DNA of 64,000 nt from Immersiella caudata (GCA_030512335.1 JAULSU010000003.1:3224001-3288000), one strand, 5' to 3'; numbered from the stretch's first letter, positions 32,101-44,887 are shown. Translations and numbers: made by a program. Notes: generated by a model not told the origin, from the letters alone.

Positions 32101-34000
32101 GCGGGAATCTGGCAAGTCGGTTTCGTCAGAAAATAGCATCCACGTCAAATCAGAAGACCCGGACGTCGATATGCCTGACGCTGACGCTTTGTCAAACGAT
32201 ACATATACATCTCGGGCTGTGATGCAGAAGGAAAAGGAGGCTGAGGAGAAGCGGAAGCAGGTAGAGGCCGAGCTGCAGGCGCGAGAGGCAAAGAAGAAGG
32301 AAGAGGAGAAACGGCGAGCGGAGGAAGAAGAGAGGGCAAAAGAAAAGGAGAGACTTCGACTCGAAGAGGAAGCCAAGCGACGTGTCGAAGAAACTCGTCG
32401 TCGTGAAGAAGAAGAACGAAAGCGCAAAGAAGAGGAGGAGAGGAAGCTGAAGGAAGAAGAGGAGCGTAAACAGCGAGAGTTGAAAGAACGCCGTCTAAAA
32501 GAGGAGGAGGAGCGTCGCATCCAGGAAGAAGAGAAGATACGAAAAGAAGAGGAGGAGAGAAGGCGCAAGGAAGAACTAGAGCGCAAGCGTAAGCGGGAGG
32601 AGTTGGAGCGAAAGCGGAAAGAGGAGGAGGAGAAACGACGAAAAGAGGAAGAAGAAAGGAAGCGACGGGAAGAGGAGGAGAAGCTGCGAAGGGAGCAACT
32701 CGAGCGCGAAGCGGCCGAGGAGCTTCGGCGCAAGCGAGAAGAGGAAGAGCGCAAGGAGCAGGAGCGGAAACTCCAGCAGGAAATGGAGCGCAGACGACTT
32801 GCTCGAGAGGCCGAACGCGCCGCAAGAGAGGCCGAGCAGCGCCGCATTTGGCTCGAGCAAGAGCGCATCCGACTCTCCAAGCTGCCTCCGCTTTTGCGTT
32901 GGCTTGACGGCTGCGTCAACCCCAAGCTTGCCGAGGTGGCTGAGAGATTCCGGGTCATACAAGGGGTTCGATTCGACTGTATCCGGCCAGAAACAACAGG
33001 CACGGTCGAAGGCCGAGAGCAGTGGCTGCTCAACACACAGGTTGCCCTTCTTCTGGGCGAGAAAGATCTCCATCTCTCTCGATGTGAGCATCCCTCGCAA
33101 TTCTGAATATTGATGGGTCAACAATGCTAACCAGTACTCAGACACCGCCTGGACTAGAATCCCTGCATCCAACATCGCAAAACGTGGGATCTGGCGATTG
33201 GAATCTGATCGATACGCATTAACCTCACCTAGCCTCTACGATGTTGGAAAGCAACTACCCGGATATTATGGCGCAGAAGACCCTGATCGCATGAGCTATC
33301 GCGTGACTGAAAAGCTTCGGGGCGAAGCTTGGGAGAAGTTCGTTGCGATGGACATGTTCTTTGTTAAGGTGAGCGGAAGCACCGATGTGACTGTGTTCGC
33401 GGCAAAGTCTGACGCAAGATCCAGGCCTCCGATTTCATGTACATTGTCCCCACTATCCAGCACCTCCGGAACTTGCGGCTCACCATGGCGTACTGCGAAC
33501 TTCCGGAGAGCGAAGCGCTCGTCAATAGGTGGGCTCCCCTCCAGAAGTGGAAGAATGACCCGGGCGCAAACCGCAACTATGGGTTTGCGCCAGGCAACAA
33601 GCACTTCGTAAACGGAGAGCTCGTCTCGGAAGACAGGCCGGGCTTTTCCGCTGTCAGCACAACGCCTTTTCCCGAAAAACGGGTTCCTCGCCGTGGCCTC
33701 GTTGCGGTCTCACCGGAGGACCCAGCCTATGTGGCACTCTGCAAGGAGCAGGGCTTGGACCAATTAATGGGAGACGGCGACTCTCCTCTCCTACCGAATG
33801 GGCTCCGCTCATCATCAATGGCGCCTATTGTTAATGGCCTGGGCTCACCTACTTCGCTTCCCGCAACTACGACAAGCAACGGGACCGCCGGACAACCCCA
33901 CGATACCCAACCGATCTCGCCGTCATCCGAATCGGGACCAGCTCAGGCTCGGCCGCTGGTTAATGGCGTCAACGGCATAGTCAATGGCGGGATGCAATGA
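29192..34000 (+). CDS. HOS4: HOS4-like ankyrin-repeat / coiled-coil chromatin protein
   Basis: Exons 29192-33083, 33142-33368 and 33425-34000 give 1564 residues. Residues 1-340 are basic, Ser/Pro/Lys-rich and disordered. Ankyrin repeats follow at about 345-460 (DYAGNTPLQITALNGFDDIV, DKDTPLLDAVENGHLEVVRI) and 540-650. A second disordered basic part has an AT-hook-like core GPGRPKK. Residues about 1009-1233 form a very long Glu/Arg/Lys helix. A conserved C-terminal domain begins LPPLLRWLDGCVNPKLAE and ends before a Ser/Pro-rich tail. This architecture matches fungal Hos4, a subunit of the Set3 histone-deacetylase complex. The exact orthology is inferred from layout. Junctions Ser-Arg-Tyr-Thr and Val-Lys-Ala-Ser are restored by splicing. 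Confidence 0.82.
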
Positions 34001-34910
34001 ACGAGGATTCGAAACCCCCCTATCAGTCTACTTGTGTCTGACTTCTCATCCACGAATGATTTCGTTTGTCTTTGGGCGAGTAACAAAGGGAAAACAGTGA
34101 TAGACAGCATCGCCTTTAGGAGATCAGGCGGGGCAATGGTGGCGATGCTTGTATTGGCCAGCTTGTGCGGGTTGCTTTTGCTTCACAGCAGGCGATTTGA
34201 AAGGAAAGCAGGGACTTTGGGCTACTTGGTTTTCTCTTTTTCTTCGAGGCTTTCCGTTGGCGGTTTTTTTGGATTGGTTGCATCTCCTTGAAGAGGCTCC
34301 GGGGATACCCCTGATTTACACCGGAAGCAACCTTCATGTCGTGCTATAAGTTTTGATGTCGGCGAGCCATGATGTTTCAGTGTTCTGTCATATCTAGGAT
34401 GGTGGAAGCCAACAAGTTCCGAGGCATCGTATACGGGATTGCGAAAGGATTGGGAGTTTGGCGGTTCTGGCCCGGGTTTGGGTTTGGGTTTGGTTGGGAC
34501 CATATGGGGGGGGCGTGGACGGGGGGGGGGCGACGTACATAAATACAGGATTATATATTGTTACGATTATGGGTGAAGATGCCTACTTTGTTAATCTTGC
34601 GTTTTTCCCTGCTCTGAATTGGGAGTATATCCGACCATGAATCGAGCGTGTCAGGGCTGCTGCGACGCTCGTTCAAGTTTTGGCTTTGCTTTGCCACCAA
34701 TCGTGAATTCGCTGTGACATCAGTCGGAACCTACAGATTCTGCTTCCTCTTGGAGGGGCACTTCGAGACCACAATTTTGCCCCGCATTCAAAATTCTGGC
34801 AAACTGTCATAACACAGCCAACGACACCACACTGATCGTGGTTCAGGACAACAACAAAATAGTTACCGAATCTTCTATCGAATCGCGGCGACGCGCACAA
34901 CGCCGTCAAC
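34001..34910. other. 0.9 kb spacer with G-rich tracts
   Basis: This holds the 3' UTR of the HOS4-like gene and the promoter of RBG1. It contains three GGGTTT units in a row (34474-34491) and runs of G at about 34507-34530. This is a short G-rich patch that could fold but is too short to be telomeric. No ORF of interest. Confidence 0.5.
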
Positions 34911-36729
34911 ATGTCGACCACAGTGGAAAAGGTAAGCAGCCCGCCAAAAAGTGGCACGCAAACTCCAGAGGGACGACCAGCGGCTGACATTCTGCGCCGG
35001 TGCAACGGCCATGATGATGTGTAGATCAAGGAGATCGAGACCGAAGTAAGTCTTTTGCTCTGTAATGGGCCCCCAACTTCGTGACTGACCGTGCGGTGCA
35101 GATGGCTCGGACTCAGAAGAACAAGGCGACGTCGTATCATCTCGGACAACTTAAGGCGAAGCTCGCCAAACTCAAGCGCGAGCTGCTCACACCGTCGGGC
35201 GGCGGCGGCGGCGGTGGTGCGGGCTTCGATGTAGCCAGGACAGGTGTTGCCAGTATTGGGTTCATTGGGTTCCCGTCGGTGGGCAAGAGTACGCTCATGA
35301 GCAAGCTTACGGGACAACATTCGGAGGCGGCTGCATATGAGTTCACGACGCTCACGAGTGTTCCGGGACAGGTGACGTATAACGGTATGCTGTCTTGGAT
35401 TGGGGATATAGAGGGCCGGGAGAGTGTTGAACTGACTGGACTTTAGGTGCTCCTCTTCAGATCATCGATTTGCCGGGTATTATCGAAGGAGCAAAGGACG
35501 GTCGTGGTCGTGGTCGGCAGGTTATTGCTGTTGCGAAGACGTGCCATCTGATATTTATCGTGCTCGACGTCAACAAGCCGTTGACGGATAAGCGTGTGAT
35601 CGAAGCTGAGTTGGAAGGGTTCGGCATCCGAATCAACAAGTCGCCTCCGAATATCACATTCAAGAAGAAGGACAAGGGCGGTCTGAATATCACCAGCACA
35701 GCTCCCCTCACACATATCGACAATGACGAAATTCGGGCCGTCATGAGCGAGTGAGTTGGCGTTCCCCTTTTCTGGGACGGCAGTCAGGGGAGAACAACCT
35801 TAGGCTGTTGTAAATTGCTGTTTTTGCGTGCGAACCCGGTCAGCTAACATGGACCTCTAAAGATACAAGATCAGCTCCGCTGATATCGCTATTCGATGCG
35901 ATGCGACGATCGATGACCTAATTGATATTCTCGAGGCCAAGAGTCGAAGTTACATTCCTGTCGTTTATGTGCTCAACAAGATCGACAGCATCAGCATCGA
36001 GGAGCTCGACTTGCTCTATCGGATCCCGAACTCGGTCCCAATCAGTTCCGAACACGGCTGGAACATCGATGAGTTGATGGAGGTTATGTGAGTACTCTTC
36101 TCTGGACTACACGCGCGTCCTCAGCCTCGAGACCTCCTATTATACAGCGAGTGGTCCGTCTATGGTATCGACCTGTCCAAGTGGCCAAGTGGCCCGCGAG
36201 TTAGCAACGCTCATCGGCCCGCTGTTGGCCATAAGATCACAGAGCTGACCGGAAACTAGGTGGGAGAAACTAAACCTCGTACGAGTTTACACCAAGCCCA
36301 AGGGCAAGATGCCTGACTACTCAGCACCCGTTGTGCTACGCTCTTCAAAGTGTACCGTTGAAGACTTCGTAGGTGATCCCTCCCTGGACGCCCGCTAGAG
36401 CGGCCAGTTGCTCTCTGCAGTATGTTGACCACGGCGACCCCACACGCAGTGTAATGCCATCCACCGAACCATTGTGGAACAGTTCAAGACCGCAATCGTC
36501 TATGGCAAGTCCGTCAAACATCAGCCACAGCGCGTCGGACTCAGTCACGAACTCGCAGACGAGGACATCGGTAGGCCAACCCGCATTTCTCATCCTCTTG
36601 CCCCTTTTCCGCTCCGCCTTGGCATCGCCATGCCCACTATTGATGGCGATTCCCTCTTCTCCACATCTCGAGCTTCTGCTAACCAACCTACCACTTCCTA
36701 TCGCCCCAGTCACTATCGTCAAGCGATAA
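34911..36729 (+). CDS. RBG1: Developmentally regulated GTP-binding protein Rbg1/Drg1
   Basis: Eight exons (34911-34931, 35025-35045, 35102-35384, 35447-35750, 35863-36087, 36260-36368, 36450-36570, 36710-36729) give 353 residues. The N-terminal helix (MSTTVEKIKEIETEMARTQK) is followed by the G1 loop GFPSVGKST at residues 70-78, G3 DLPG (in IIDLPGIIEGA), G4 NKID and the C-terminal TGS domain (LVRVYTKPKGKMPD ... HELADEDIVTIVKR). It is an Obg/DRG GTPase that binds its partner Tma46/Dfrp1 and polysomes. The first two coding exons are 21 nt each and the last is 20 nt. A homopolymeric Gly run from GGC codons follows residue 46. The gene has the most introns of any in the window. Confidence 0.95.
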
Positions 36730-38568
36730 AAATAAGCCCACCATGGCAGTCTTCGGCTGAGTTGGGGATGGGCAAGTGCGCCGGCGGAGGGAGGGGTACC
36801 TCGTCCGGAGAGTAGGTTCGATCAGCGACAGGCGTGGAGGATCCGCTATCATGAAGCAGATCTCGATAGGCCGCACATGTAGGCGAGTCTGGAAGCAATC
36901 ACCAACGCCAAACAAATTTCTGGGTTTATGGATCCGAGATCTTCGCTTGCCCCTTGCACGATGGAGCCACCGCATGCCTGAGCAGAGTGGTTTCTCCCTG
37001 GCGTGACAGCGGGTTCCTGCAACCGAAGGGTGATGCCCACGGATAATGTTCAGGGGGGGACACGGCGGGCTTTGTTGCATGCCTATTGAACTATGGCGCG
37101 ATCTGGTCACACTCTCACACCCCCCAGCTTTCGTGCTCGACACCAGTGGCGCCGGAGTGTCGCCCTCTCGGAAAAGAATAGAGGACGTACCCGAGGGGCG
37201 CTCAGGAATTGCAAGCGTTTTGTTAGGGTTGTTTCGGAAGCTTCACGGGTGGCCGAGGCGGATCTGAAGTTGACGAATACTACCTACATGCCTCACAAAC
37301 CATCACCGCATATGCAACACTCTCCAACGTGCCTACCAGATCACAGATCTCGATTTCCAAGCGCTTAGCTTACAACCCGAACGTGAACCCTAGCATTGCG
37401 GCGGTCACTTGTAGAGAAGAGAAAAGGGGGGCTTTGCTTTGTGTATGTCGCCATGGCATGCAGGGAGGCGAATAGGTGGGTGGGCAAGCAGTCGTAGTTA
37501 TCTGGGGTCCCCTTGGCTGTCTCTGAAGGGCAATGTCTCACCGTGAGAAACAGCGGAGATTTCTTCGCCACGAGCGCCTAGTTCTGGTCACGGAAGGTAC
37601 TTCAGTAGTCACACTGACAGCTTCAGCTCGGAAGCTCGGAATACCAGATATGTGGTGCGCGAAGCTTCCGCTCCCCACATCGGACCTGTCTGGCATCGTC
37701 TCATTTTCATCCCTTTTGCATAGACCCCATAGTGTAGTTCAGCACATGATGGAGAGGATTGGAAGGCGGGAAGGGAGGCGCCGCAGTTCAGTTGGCACTT
37801 TCCACTTGGTTTGCCAAGAACTCCAATACCGACTGACCTATGGGCTGCAGGCTGCGGCCTCTCAGTCGACCTTCGTGCAGCCGGGGCGTGCAGCAGGTCG
37901 AGATCAGCATGGCATCGAGCCCGGGACTTGCGCGGGGCAATACCGCTTGCCTTTCCCAGCCATGGCGCGGAGTCGAGGCACACACTGGCGGCCCTTGTGT
38001 TTCGCCCGGGCACAGCAAACATCTCGCAGTTGAGCCTTACGGGCCCGCTGTTTACCAACAGCTTCTTCCATGTTGCTGGCAATGCGATCTGTTGACGGAT
38101 TCACGCTCAGACGTCGGGAGTGAGGTGAGGACATGAGACGGGGTAGCGAGTTGACCAATCAGAGTTGGTAGTATCCTACCGATCATTACGCAGTAGCGTG
38201 TCCTATATCGGAAGGGGCATTTCTACAGATTGCCTCCTGAAAGAATCTACCCCGGGGTTTTCTTCATGGCGAAGATTGCTCGGATGCTGGGGATTGTAGC
38301 TGTTGCTGCCGTCTCAAGTGTGGCGCCCGGCTTGCCTCTTTTTGCCTTTCTGGCGCGCGCGGCGCGCCCCTCATCGAGCCTTTCAGGAGCCTTCTCTTGC
38401 CGCCGGGCCCCCTGCTTGGAGGGGCTGTTGTTTCGCGCACTTCCCTCGCGCCCTGACGCAACTGTGCTGCTGGGAGAATTGAGAGGAGGCCGGCAAAGCA
38501 GGCCGACAGATAGAAATTTGTTTCATGTCAAAAGTTTGTCATGTTGTGATTTGTCCGACAATCGCGTT

Positions 38569-38584
38569 GGGGGGGGGGGGGGGG
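38569..38584. repeat. G16 homopolymer
   Basis: Sixteen consecutive G on the plus strand in non-coding DNA. It is prone to length error in assembly. Confidence 0.9.
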
Positions 38585-41500
38585 CCACAACGCTGATGGC
38601 ATCAGGTTGCTTGCTGGTTGTCGGTCGGATGTGGATTATGGGGAGGTTTGAGAGAGAGCGAGACTGGGATCTAGCCCTGCCTCCCGTAGCATCCACTTCG
38701 CCCTAGTGAGGTGAGATCGATGGGCGCATGTTGTAGGCCGCTCAGTGAGTTTGGATGGATACGACGAAAAGGCGATAGCGAGCCCGAGAAAGAACGCACA
38801 GAGCTTTCCTCCCAGTTTTGACACTGTATGTAACGGGCAGGTGTGGGGGTTGAAAACTGAGAACCGGATGTGCCGTCGTTCGGTGGAAGGCATCGAGAAG
38901 GCCTTTACCAGGAAGCTAAAGTCGGTGACTTCATGGATGTTGGCCACTTGTTGGCAACCGCTTCGCAGCGGCTCGGCATCAACAATCCTGGCGTCGTATG
39001 CCACTTTACCGATGAGTCTTCTCCTGACCCCATGTTGAGTCTGCGGCGTGCATCAGTTACTGACCCGCACGCCTTGCTTCTGATGTCTGAGAGGCACGTA
39101 AACCTCCTGGCGGCCGATGTCTAGCGGGTATCCAGCTGGTGCCGCCTTGATATCTGCTCATGTGGCCGGTTTTGCGCGCCAATTTTCACCAAGGGAGTGC
39201 GGTCTTGGCACCAAAAGCCTGCTTCGCCCTCAGGCTCGGAGGGTCGCAAAAGCTTCACCGTTTTCCTTCTCACGGGTCTGGGTTGATTCCCTCCACCATC
39301 TGCGTGTGCACCGCTTCATTCGAGATGGCGTTCTCGAGAGCTTCGACGCAATTCGCCGAAAGCGGCTGCGCTAACTCCTTTTCGATCGATTCCTCCAGGA
39401 CTCGACCAGCCGTCAAACAATGGGCTGACCAGGGTTGGGCATGAACCGACCAGTGGGAACCCTGTCCGGCCACGGGGTGGGCTTTCGCTTGGACCTCTCG
39501 CTGAGAGTCCTTTTCTGCCCAATGGGGACGCGCAAGAAATCGCAACCCAACCCGGAAAGGAGGGAAATTATGCCCAATCGCAGGCCCGACCGGGCCATTC
39601 TTCAACCCCGTTGGATAACGGGAGAGCCCAAGATAGAGTGAGTGCAGCTCAAGCGATCCACGGGGTTTCGTGTTGAAAGTCAGCGAGGGAGAGGGATTGG
39701 TGAGCTGAGCAGCGGGCCTACAATAGTATGCCGCACGTCAGAAGCCCTAGCCTCTTGCCGGAGGAGGAGGTTGTGTCTCGGCTGGAGGTGAAAAGTGAAC
39801 CGGTTCGATCTCTTTCTCATGGGTTTATCTGCTAGGCTTGATGCGGCCCGTTGCGGTCGCGGTCAGACTTTGGGGGAGCCTCCCTGCTCACCGCGCTGGT
39901 TTTCTGGCCCACCTTCACCGCACCTTGACATCGGCATTCCGAGGCGGTCCTGGACCCATGGTCGGAGAAAGGAACCGGTCGAAGGGCCTCGCGTACCTGA
40001 TAGTGCTGCCGGACGGTTCAGTGGAATATTCCATGGTCGATACTGCATATGAGAGGCACAATGGACCGGGGGATCCTTCCCGTTCGAAGTAAACCATGAT
40101 GTCGACAAGACAGGATATATTGTCCCGATGAGTGCCGCGGTCCTCGAATCTGCTGCTCAGGTCACAGTGAGGGTTGGTCTCGCTGCGGATGGATGGTGAG
40201 GCGCGTCGGCTCTCACCATTCCTGCGTTGATGAACGCGATTTGCCAGACCAAGGGCACCCCTGAAGCCCTCAGCAAGACCTGGGGTTGTAGGTGCCCTTG
40301 CTGTCAATCTCAATTCTAAGCGGGGTCTCTGCGTTGCGGCTCCTGCGGCAAGCGGACGGGGTGGGCGACTCCCGATCTCCCCCGGACTCGCCCTGGCGTT
40401 GGTGTTGGGAGTTGGCCAGCAGGCCAAGACCATCCGCGCCACCGCAACAACTGCCCGTCTCCCACACAGAGAAATGGTGACCGTTTCAGCCGTCGCCTGC
40501 CGCGCCTGCGCCTGCGCCAGCTCCAGGCGGGCGAGATTAGATATTGCAATGGGGGAGGGATTGCTGACGAGGGATGCATCGTGTCTCAGACCGCTTGTCC
40601 ACACCCAGTAGCCTGCACGGGGCAGACGTCGTTTCCTGCTCCCCATATTGCGTGAACGTAACAACAGCTCAACGGTATCGGTCGTTATCTTGGTCGTCCC
40701 CGAGAACGCGGGAGGGATTTCAGTTGCATTTGGCAGAATGCACCGCTGCCAGGAACGGCCCTATGGGCGACAGCGAGTAACCTTGCTGGTCCTCAAGCAG
40801 GGCCGAACGGGCCACACGCAGCAATGGCCACACACCCCCTTCCGGTCTTCTGCAGGCAGGGAACACTCCTCGACCTGTGCGGCGGACCCTCGCGCGGGCA
40901 TTGGGTTCGGAAATCTGGGGAGGGTGGGCAAAGGACGACACGCAGGTCGCGGCCAGCCAAACATCGACCAGAGGTCGTTGGCGCGGTTCTGATTCGCGCG
41001 CTGCCGCCGTGGGCCGTCAATACCGGAGCTGTACTATTGACGTCCACCACACTATTATCGAGGGAGTATTTACTGGTGTGAGAGCTGAGAGGACGTGCTG
41101 GTTGAGGCGGGCGCTCCAACTGATCATAAACGGCACGAGTCGATCGATACCGACCAACTTGGGACACTGATGCGCTCTGTAAATAGAAAAAAAAAAGAAA
41201 TATCATGCCGGGTTGCATTCTCGCCATCTTGGCTCTGGCTCCGTGGAGAACGCGGACGGGTGTCTGGGGGAGAGAGACGTGCCTTTGCGCCTTTCACATC
41301 CACTGGCGCTCCCTAAGCATTTGTTGATTTGTTGGAGTAAGGTACCGACCCGTGCTGCGTGCATTCTGCTGCCTGGCGCCTTCCAGTCGGGACCGATGGG
41401 CGCAAATGCCACACTTTGAACGGTATTCTGCGTGCACCTCAGCACATGGCCTCCTCCACCCACTCGCAAGAGAATGCGCGCACGCTCTTCTCATGCTTGT

Positions 41501-43061
41501 TTCTTCATGCCTCATGCCTCACAACAGCCAACCCCCCGCTGCTTTCTTGCTCGAGGAGATGGAGTCCATGCCTAACCCTTGCGCCGACCGGGGCACTTCG
41601 GCCCATGCCCATCATCATCCTTCTCCAAGGCCCGATCCGGGCCCTGCCCATCGTCAAAACGGCCTCAGCCAAGTGCCCTTTCGTTGCTTTTTTTCTTGCA
41701 TACGGGTATCTAGTTTAGCTACCAGGGTGCTCGTCCGCTCCGGTTATCAAGCACTCCAGTTCTTGCGGGTGTGTGGGCACTCCTCCGCTCCAGCGAGTGG
41801 AGGCAAGCATGACGGGATTCCTCCAGTGCCACATTCCCCCGTCGTCATCAACACCCCCGTCCCCTCCTCGCCAGCCCTGCCTCTTGGCCGATTCGGCTGT
41901 CAGAGCCACCCCCGGGGGGGCTGCCAGGGGCCTGTTGGAAAGGGCTTGCCAGGCCGACCTCAATTCATCCGCTGGTGACCAGCTGCTCCTCTCCCAGTCG
42001 TCCTCTCGGCGCCCCGTTCTCGCCGACAGTCTTTCAGTCATACCCGTCCGCTCCCGTCGTGTCTCATCGAAACGCACACCCCTTCCCCCCATCCGCCTCT
42101 GCCCGGCTCCCCCCCCCCCATCATGCCCCCCTAGACCCCTGCTGGGAGCTACAAACATGCTGCGGCCTACATAACAGTACAGACAGCCCGGGCGTGCACC
42201 TCCACTACATGCCTGCTCTTCTGTGCGTCTGACTTATCTTGTCCCAGTTCCAGCAGACGTCCGACTGCATTGCGGCGCCTGGTCTGCAGCCGACTGTCGT
42301 CTTACTGGTAGATCTTTTTCTTGTTTGCTGCTGCTCTTGCTGGTTTCTCTGCGGATGCTGCTGCTCGCTCCGGAACGCTCCTGGGTCTACACCGTCGCCG
42401 TCAAGCCTGGCATCGCCCAACCCCGCTAGGTTGTTCATGTCTTCTCCGTCGACGACTGATCCTTTGGCCTGCGAGCTTCGGGCACCCTACGCGGAAGGGG
42501 TCAAGGCAAGAGCCTTTACGTGACGCCTCACCGCCCCGACCTCGACGACGCCCGGATAGACTACGAAGTATTTTTGTGTGGGTTAGCCGGTCTTGTCGCT
42601 TGCGATTTTAGGGGGTGTCGAGCTGTCGACAAAGGCGGCTACGGATAACACCACAAGGCGCGCTCCTGACCTCGGCCCTGCACCCTTCACCCTACACCCG
42701 CCGCTTCCTCGACAAGACCTCCCGAGGCGACCGTCCTGCAACGCTTCTGCAGTCCCAGTGCTACACCACTTCCGGGCTCCTTGAGACCGGCACGCACCAC
42801 AGCTTTGTCGACAAGCCAGACTGCTGCATGCTGGATCCAGGAACCAATTGGTGTGCCATACCATGCATGCCGCCTCCTGAATCTCTCTTGCACACCCCAT
42901 TCCTGACGGAACTGATTCCCACAGACTTGCCCCGGGACTTGACCTTGTGCCCCGACACTGTTGGCTCCAGCGCAGCAAGTAGTAGCACTCCCTGCGGACG
43001 ACCTCACCTCCACGCCGCGCTGGCCAGTGCTCCCGCCTGACTCCTGCTCAACCAAGCACTA

Positions 43062-43082
43062 GCCGCCGCCGCCGCCGCCGCC
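43062..43082 (+). repeat. (GCC)7 in the leader of the CENP-B-type gene
   Basis: Seven GCC units end 35 bases before the ATG at 43118. If transcribed, this GC-rich stretch near the start codon could hinder scanning ribosomes. A related run inside the gene encodes a short Pro tract. Confidence 0.85.
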
Positions 43083-43117
43083 TCCCCGGTCTCGACCTGA
43101 CGGGACCCCTCTACAGA

Positions 43118-44887
43118 ATGCATAACCAAATCATCGGCTCAACGGCCATGGACCAGGACTCTCATCTTGCCCAGGACAACTCTTATGGACACGAGAGTTG
43201 GGTAGACATGAACTCATACCATCACCAGACCACGATGCCGGACTACGGAGGAGGATTTGGCTACATGCCGCCAATCAATACTCCCCACGGGCTCCCTTCA
43301 GAGTCTTTGAACAGGATGCCGCCGCCGCCGCCTCCCCAGCCTCAGACCACTCACGCACAGTTACCTATGCTCATGATGCCTCATGCGACTTGGCCGAGCA
43401 TGTTGACCAACCCGAATAACTACGGCCCGCACTCAGCCCCGCCAGTTGCCATCCCCCCGGTGACCGCGCCGCTGAAGCCATCGAAGTTGCCCGCGATCCA
43501 GACGTCGCAGCCGAGGAAAACGTTGACCGATGATGATCGCCGGCAAATGTGCCAGTACGCGGAGGATCATCCCGGTGTCAAGCAGACCGACATTGGCGCT
43601 CGTTTTGGCGTAGAACGAAGGTAAGGTGATGGTGGCCATGTTGGCGTGGTAGCCTTGTAATCTAACGCGATTGGCAGTACCGTGTCCAAGGTGCTGCGAC
43701 ACAAGGAGAAGTATCTTGGTCAAGAGGATCGGAGCAGCTCCCCTATCAAGCGCACGAAGGGAAAGGGTGCAGATATCGAAAAGGCTCTGTCGAACTACCT
43801 GAAAAACGCCCAGAAGACAGGCATCGCTGTTACAAGCGAGGAGCTCAAGGAGAAGGCGATCCTTTTTGCCAGCACAACTATGGGCAGCGCCGCCGATAGC
43901 TTTACCAAGAACGGCAGTTCGGCCTGGCTTGACAAGTTCATGTTGAAACATGGCATAGGGCATCCTAAACTGATGCGACGCGCCTCCGAGACCAACATTC
44001 CGGATAGCGCCCGCGCATCACCATCGTTGAGCGCTTCCCAGCCCTCGAGTGCCATCTCGCCTGCTTCCCCATCTAATCATCTATCACCCTCGCCACTTTC
44101 GGCAAACAGGAGCGACGAGGACAAGGAAAGCATTGGAAACTTTATGGACTTCAACTCGGCATCTGGCGGTTACAAGCACGCCAACTCGCAGAGCACGACT
44201 TCCTTGTCAAGCGCCTTCACTGACACTGCAGCCTCGTCGTTCTCTGGCAGCGCTCTGAGCCCAACGGCCTCGTTCAACTTTTCTCCCGATCCCAACGTAG
44301 GAGGCTTTCTGAGCGCCGATCCGAGCAGACAGATCCCGCCTCCTGGCGGTGCTGCGTCCAATTTTCAACGACCGCGAAGTCAAACCTTTCCGACACTGGA
44401 CCTGGAGTACATGAACCAACAGCAGTCATCAGAGCCGCTGACGCCGAAGTACCATGTTTCCTCGACCGCCCCGTCGTCAGCCTTGGAGTCCCCCGCGAAT
44501 GAAGCCACCGGTCCTCATTTCAGTCTCGACCATGCTGTCACATCGCCGCAGCTCCGACACAGCAGCAGCAATAGTAGCTTAGCAGGCCGGGCCGCGACCT
44601 CAGCGACAGCGAGCGCGGTCGGATCTTCGCCGAGCTCGCCAACGCAGGAAGACGCGCGACGAGCTGCCGACACCTTGCTGTCCTTCATCCAAAGCGCGAA
44701 TGGGTTCGATCACAACGAATACCTGACGGTCGTGAGGCTAACGGAGAAACTGCGAATTCATCAAAGCCAACTGGTGAAGGCCATGTCTCATGGTATGGGG
44801 GGGCTTTCGCGCATTCCCGAGGGCGACAGCGAAATGACGAACGCCCCGCCAGTCTCGATGAAGGTAGAGACGACCATGGCGGGCTGA
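43118..44887 (+). CDS. CENP-B-type double HTH DNA-binding regulator
   Basis: Exons 43118-43620 and 43678-44887 over a 57-nt intron give 570 residues. The junction restores GVERSTVSKVLRHKEKYL. Residues about 132-180 form a psq-type helix-turn-helix (LTDDDRRQMCQYAEDHPGVK, DIGARFGVERSTVSK). Residues about 195-260 form the second, CENP-B/Tc5-type HTH (SEELKEKAILFA, WLDKFMLKHGI). No DDE endonuclease follows; the rest is Ser/Pro/Asn-rich and disordered, ending with a short helix (EYLTVVRLTEKLRIHQSQLV). Thus it looks like a domesticated pogo-type transposase reduced to its DNA-binding part, used as a nuclear regulator. The N-terminus is His/Met/Pro-rich, with a PPPPPP run. The target is unknown. Confidence 0.88.

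Larger units (their letters stand above)
36730..43117. other. 6.4 kb gene-poor stretch upstream of the CENP-B-type gene
   Basis: No ORF here has a recognisable domain; candidates such as the 249-codon minus frame at 39915-40664 or the 208-codon plus frame at 41352-41978 are Arg/Pro/Cys-rich and overlap others. A run of 16 G lies at 38569-38584 and an isolated CCAATCAGA box at 38155-38163. From about 41500 to 43100 the plus strand is C/T-rich with several short ATG ORFs. This is what a very long 5' leader and promoter of the regulator at 43118 would look like. A long non-coding RNA is possible. Confidence 0.45.

Noticed and set aside
32145..32825. 226-codon minus ORF, Pro/Ala/Leu-rich
   Set aside because: Another frame shadow of the same charged-helix region.
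31558..33036. 492-codon minus ORF opposite the HOS4-like helix
   Set aside because: A Ser/Arg/Leu-only mirror of GAA/GAG/AAG/CGA codons; a shadow of the charged helix.
34474..34492. GGGTTT repeats as telomere-like DNA
   Set aside because: Only three units and not the TTAGGG unit of filamentous fungi; the setting is between two housekeeping genes.
39915..40664. 249-codon minus ORF in the 6.4 kb gap
   Set aside because: Composition of random GC-rich DNA; no splice partners or domain.
41352..41978. 208-codon plus ORF upstream of the CENP-B-type gene
   Set aside because: Pro/Ser/Arg-rich translation of C/T-rich leader DNA; another plus-strand frame is also open there.
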